From: Christensenella sp. UBA5327 | GTDB taxonomy: Bacteria; Bacillota; Clostridia; Christensenellales; Aristaeellaceae | Assembly (NCBI GenBank): GCA_002411105.1 | Contig: DHQX01000005.1 | Location: 33,357 to 41,537, forward strand | DNA length: 8,181 nt | Direction of reading: 5' to 3' | Part shown: in pieces, positions 6,370 through 8,181 of the stretch | How the letters are laid out: each line of letters starts with the position of its first letter | How positions within the stretch are numbered: position 1 is the stretch's first letter | Notes under the pieces: generated by a model | Database searches by the model: none | The model's input: only the letters and a program-made list of their open reading frames with translations | Told to the model about the DNA's origin: nothing | Made by a program: the position numbers and the translations under genes

Positions 6370-7326
6370 TCAGCGGTTTTGAAGCCCTTCGATTTCAGCC
6401 ATGGTGGGCAGCGCCGGGATGCCGCCGCGCCGGGTGCAGGTGAGGCCGCCGGCGGCATTGCCAAAGGCGATAACGGCATGCCAGTCCTCCCGGGTGATGG
6501 TGTCAAGCGCCGGCCGGCCCATCTGGTTGAGTCGCCATAGGATGCTGCCCAGGAAGGCGTCGCCGGCGCCAGTGGCGTCAATGGCGTTCACCCGGAAGGC
6601 GGGCACAAAAGCATGGACCGACCGGGTGAAGACCTGGGCCCCCTTTTCGCCCATTGACACCAGCACCGCCCCGCAGCCCTTGTCCAGAATGCTCCTGGCG
6701 GCCGTTTCCTCCTCCTGGATGCCTGTGAGGAGCAGCAGTTCCTCCTCGGATACCTTGACAATGTCGCTGTAGGGCAGCGCGCGGGGCAAAATCGCCCGGG
6801 CTTCCTCCTCGCTCTCCCACAGGGTGGGGCGGTAGTTGCAATCAAAGCTCACAAAAGCGCCATGCTCCCGGGCGTGCTTCACTGCGGCGATGTTGGCGCT
6901 GCGCACCGGCTCATCGGTCAGGGTGACGCCGGCGAAGTGATACATCCTGCAGCCGCCGATCAGGTCAAGGGGCAGTTCATCCGGGCGCAGCATGATGTCA
7001 GCCCCGGGCTTGCGATAGAAGATAAAGGAGCGGTCCCCGTCCGGCAGCAGGGTGACGATGGCCAGGGTGGTGAGCACCTTGTCATCCCGCAGTAGCCCCC
7101 GGGTGTTCACCTTGCCGGCGATGAGGTTTTGCTCCAGATAGTCGCCAAAGGCATCCTTGCCCACCTTGCCCACAAAGGCGGCGGTGCCGCCCAGCTTGGC
7201 GAACATGGCCAGCATGTTGGCGATGCTGCCGCCCGGGTTTCTGGCATACAGGGCGATGCCCTGGTCGTTCTCACCTGAGGGGGTAAAGTCAATCAGCACC
7301 TCGCCAAGGCCTACAATATCGTACAT
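6370..7326 (-). CDS. PfkB-family carbohydrate kinase (fructokinase-like)
   Basis: This 318-residue cytoplasmic ribokinase-fold enzyme phosphorylates a sugar using ATP. The N-terminal YDIVGLGEVLIDFTP (2-16) is typical of fructokinases and related kinases. PfkB signature 1 lies in 30-60 (NPGGSIANMLAMFAKLGG and then VGKVGKDAFG), including the Gly-Gly hinge of the lid. Signature 2 is DATGAGDAFLGSIL (250-263), with Asp256 as catalytic base and GAGD forming the anion hole. Sugar-binding candidates are Asp13 and Asn30-Gly33. The length is normal. The start has AAGGAT about nine bases upstream. It is the first gene of the leftward cluster and has its own promoter. No FGGY fuculokinase is present here, so this protein may phosphorylate the ketose made by FucI. 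Fructokinase or another ketose/keto-acid kinase activity is equally compatible with the sequence. Confidence 0.93.
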   Translation of the reverse strand: MYDIVGLGEVLIDFTPSGENDQGIALYARNPGGSIANMLAMFAKLGGTAAFVGKVGKDAFGDYLEQNLIAGKVNTRGLLRDDKVLTTLAIVTLLPDGDRSFIFYRKPGADIMLRPDELPLDLIGGCRMYHFAGVTLTDEPVRSANIAAVKHAREHGAFVSFDCNYRPTLWESEEEARAILPRALPYSDIVKVSEEELLLLTGIQEEETAARSILDKGCGAVLVSMGEKGAQVFTRSVHAFVPAFRVNAIDATGAGDAFLGSILWRLNQMGRPALDTITREDWHAVIAFGNAAGGLTCTRRGGIPALPTMAEIEGLQNR

Positions 7327-7375
7327 GCGGTCGCATCCTTTCTGTATCGGGCTTCCGAATATCTGTCTGAGCCAT

Positions 7376-7404
7376 ATTATAGGATAATTGCCAGCACTTG
7401 TCCA
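7376..7404 (-). promoter_or_regulatory. Promoter for the sugar kinase gene
   Basis: On the minus strand TGGACA (7404-7399, five of six) and a perfect TATAAT (7381-7376) are separated by 17 bases. Transcription would start near 7369, about 42 bases before the kinase ATG. Its -35 box is only five bases from the -35 box of the divergent marR promoter, so the two polymerase sites overlap and are likely to compete. Confidence 0.75.
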
Positions 7405-7409
7405 TGCGC

Positions 7410-7438
7410 TTGACAGCCCATAGCCAGGCTTCTATAAT
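7410..7438 (+). promoter_or_regulatory. Consensus promoter for the marR-ABC exporter operon
   Basis: A perfect TTGACA (7410-7415) and a perfect TATAAT (7433-7438) are separated by exactly 17 bases, which is the full vegetative sigma-factor consensus. Transcription would start near 7445. A promoter this strong normally needs a repressor. The palindromes at 7442-7468 lie exactly over the start site. Confidence 0.85.
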
Positions 7439-7441
7439 TGA

Positions 7442-7468
7442 TTGCGTGCGCAACGATTGCAGGCGCAA
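7442..7468. promoter_or_regulatory. Tandem palindromic operators, probably for the MarR-family regulator
   Basis: Box 1 is TTGCGTGCGCAA (7442-7453), a perfect palindrome with five-base arms. Box 2 is TTGCAGGCGCAA (7457-7468), the same motif with one arm mismatch. They repeat at a 15-base interval, and the surrounding 15-mers match at 12 positions. The pattern resembles the TTGCCNNGGCAA site bound by E. coli MarR. The boxes begin four bases after the -10 hexamer and cover the start and early leader, so binding would shut off the operon. Autorepression by the downstream gene product is inferred from the family and position. Confidence 0.7.
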
Positions 7469-7490
7469 CTTTTTATGTCAGGATGAAACC

Positions 7491-7925
7491 ATGCCAGCTA
7501 TTTCCAGAAGTTTAACGGTCATCATGCGCTGCGCTGACAGCTACCGGGGCAAGCTCCTGGCGCCCCTTGGCCTCACGGCCTGCCAGGCGCCCTATATCCT
7601 CTATTGCTGCCACCGCCCGGGCGCCTCCCAGGAGCAGATCGCGGCCTGGCTGCACACCTCCCGCTCAAGCGCCACCCGGCAGCTGGCAGCGCTTGAGGAA
7701 AACGGCTTCATCACCCGCAGCGCCAGCCCCAGGGACCGCCGGCTCACCCTGGTGAGCCCCACGGAAAAGGCCCGCGCCGCCTTCCCCAGGATCCGGGAGA
7801 TCAACCGCGCCTGGCAGGAAGCCATCACCCGGGGCATGGACCAGGCTGAGCAAGACACGCTGCTGAAACTTCTTGAGATGATGCGCGACCAGGCCGTGAG
7901 GCTGCTGGAGGGGGAAGGCGCATGA
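7491..7925 (+). CDS. MarR-family transcriptional regulator
   Basis: The 144-residue product is a dimeric winged-helix DNA-binding protein. Flanking helices (about 1-40 and 97-142) form the dimer interface. The helix-turn-helix spans about 46-72 (SQEQIAAWLHTSRSSATRQL), with recognition helix TSRSSATRQLAALEENG, and the wing is ITRSASPRDRRLTLVS (74-89) with the family's Asp-Arg pair. I chose the ATG at 7491 because CAGGA lies seven bases upstream. An earlier in-frame ATG at 7398 lies upstream of the promoter's -35 box, so it cannot be on the transcript. The stop overlaps the next gene's start in ATGA, indicating translational coupling to an ABC exporter. It probably represses its own operon and responds to a toxic or signalling ligand. 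A role in controlling the divergent sugar kinase gene is possible but unsupported. Confidence 0.9.
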   Translation: MPAISRSLTVIMRCADSYRGKLLAPLGLTACQAPYILYCCHRPGASQEQIAAWLHTSRSSATRQLAALEENGFITRSASPRDRRLTLVSPTEKARAAFPRIREINRAWQEAITRGMDQAEQDTLLKLLEMMRDQAVRLLEGEGA

Positions 7926-8181
7926 AGACCATCAGCCGCTATGTGAAGCCCTATACCGGCATCATCGCCTTCACGCTGTTTTTAAAGCTGGCAGCCGCCC
8001 TGCTTGATCTGCTCATCCCCTCCTTTCTGGCGCGGATCATCGATGATGTGGTGCCCACCGGCAACCGGGGCGGCATCTTCTTTTGGGGCGGGGTGATGCT
8101 GGCCTGCGCGGTGTCCTCCATGTTCACCAACATGTACGCCAACCGCATCGCCGCCAGGACCTCCGGCCACATGACCCGCAC
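7922..8181 (+). CDS. ABC exporter, N-terminal part of transmembrane domain (partial)
   Basis: The reading frame starts in the ATGA overlap with the marR stop and runs off the right edge after 86 codons. The visible part begins MKTISRYVKPYTG, followed by a first membrane helix at about 12-37, then the loop RIIDDVVPTGNRGG (38-51) and a second helix at about 52-72. ARTSGHMTR near the edge corresponds to the start of the first cytoplasmic coupling region. This is the usual opening of type I (MsbA/LmrCD-like) exporters, in which the nucleotide-binding domain follows at about residue 330; that part is not seen. GGAGG sits within 7907-7914 upstream of the ATG. MarR-linked exporters of this type often come as a pair of half-transporters for multidrug efflux; the second partner and the substrate are unknown here. 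Confidence 0.88.
   Translation, partial: MKTISRYVKPYTGIIAFTLFLKLAAALLDLLIPSFLARIIDDVVPTGNRGGIFFWGGVMLACAVSSMFTNMYANRIAARTSGHMTR

Noticed and set aside
7398..7490. A 31-residue N-terminal extension of the MarR protein from an ATG at 7398
   Set aside because: That ATG precedes the -35 box of the perfect promoter at 7410-7438. The extension would be encoded by promoter and operator DNA, and the 7491 start gives the usual MarR length.
1..8181. Mobile element, CRISPR array, toxin-antitoxin or anti-phage system
   Set aside because: No transposase, integrase, spaced direct-repeat array, toxin-like small gene or defence domain was seen. All coding space is accounted for by transport, sugar metabolism and one regulator-exporter unit.

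Overview
The window is bacterial chromosomal DNA. It is GC-rich by eye, with strong AAGGAGG-type ribosome binding sites and near-consensus sigma-70/SigA promoters. The tight spacing, the MarR gene overlapping an ABC-exporter gene, and the style of the solute-binding protein fit an uncultured, gut-type clostridial Firmicute. A Christensenellales/Aristaeellaceae-like origin is my best guess, but this is inference and no marker gene is present.

Two units diverge from the 7327-7490 intergenic region. Leftward on the minus strand lies a six-gene sugar-uptake and conversion cluster. In transcription order it holds a PfkB-family sugar kinase (7326-6370), the L-fucose mutarotase FucU (6171-5746), an RbsA-like double ABC ATPase (5713-4211), an RbsC-like permease (4196-3207), an exported RbsB-like sugar-binding protein (3152-2097) and L-fucose isomerase FucI (1922-141). 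Rightward on the plus strand lies a short MarR-family regulator (7491-7925), overlapped by the start of an ABC exporter gene that runs off the window edge.

The leftward genes form a plausible pathway. The binding protein captures an aldopyranose, the permease and ATPase import it, FucU equilibrates its anomers, FucI isomerises the aldose to a ketose, and a kinase phosphorylates it. FucI and FucU point to L-fucose or a stereochemically related sugar such as D-arabinose. The usual FGGY fuculokinase and the fuculose-1-phosphate aldolase are absent, and the only kinase present is of the PfkB family.

The intergenic regions are informative. Three promoters with 17-bp spacers can be read: one for the kinase, one for marR (exact TTGACA/TATAAT) and one before fucU. 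A weaker candidate precedes fucI. Two tandem TTGCNNNCGCAA-type palindromes cover the predicted marR start site and look like autoregulatory operators. A 15-bp inverted repeat covers the predicted start site of the fucU promoter. The 174-bp rbsB-fucI gap holds a stable GNRA-loop hairpin and competing inverted repeats. The first 130 bases are AT-richer and full of inverted repeats, consistent with the operon's 3' end or an intergenic repeat. I see no mobile element, CRISPR array, tRNA, rRNA or obviously new system. The novelty lies in the pathway composition and the regulatory architecture.
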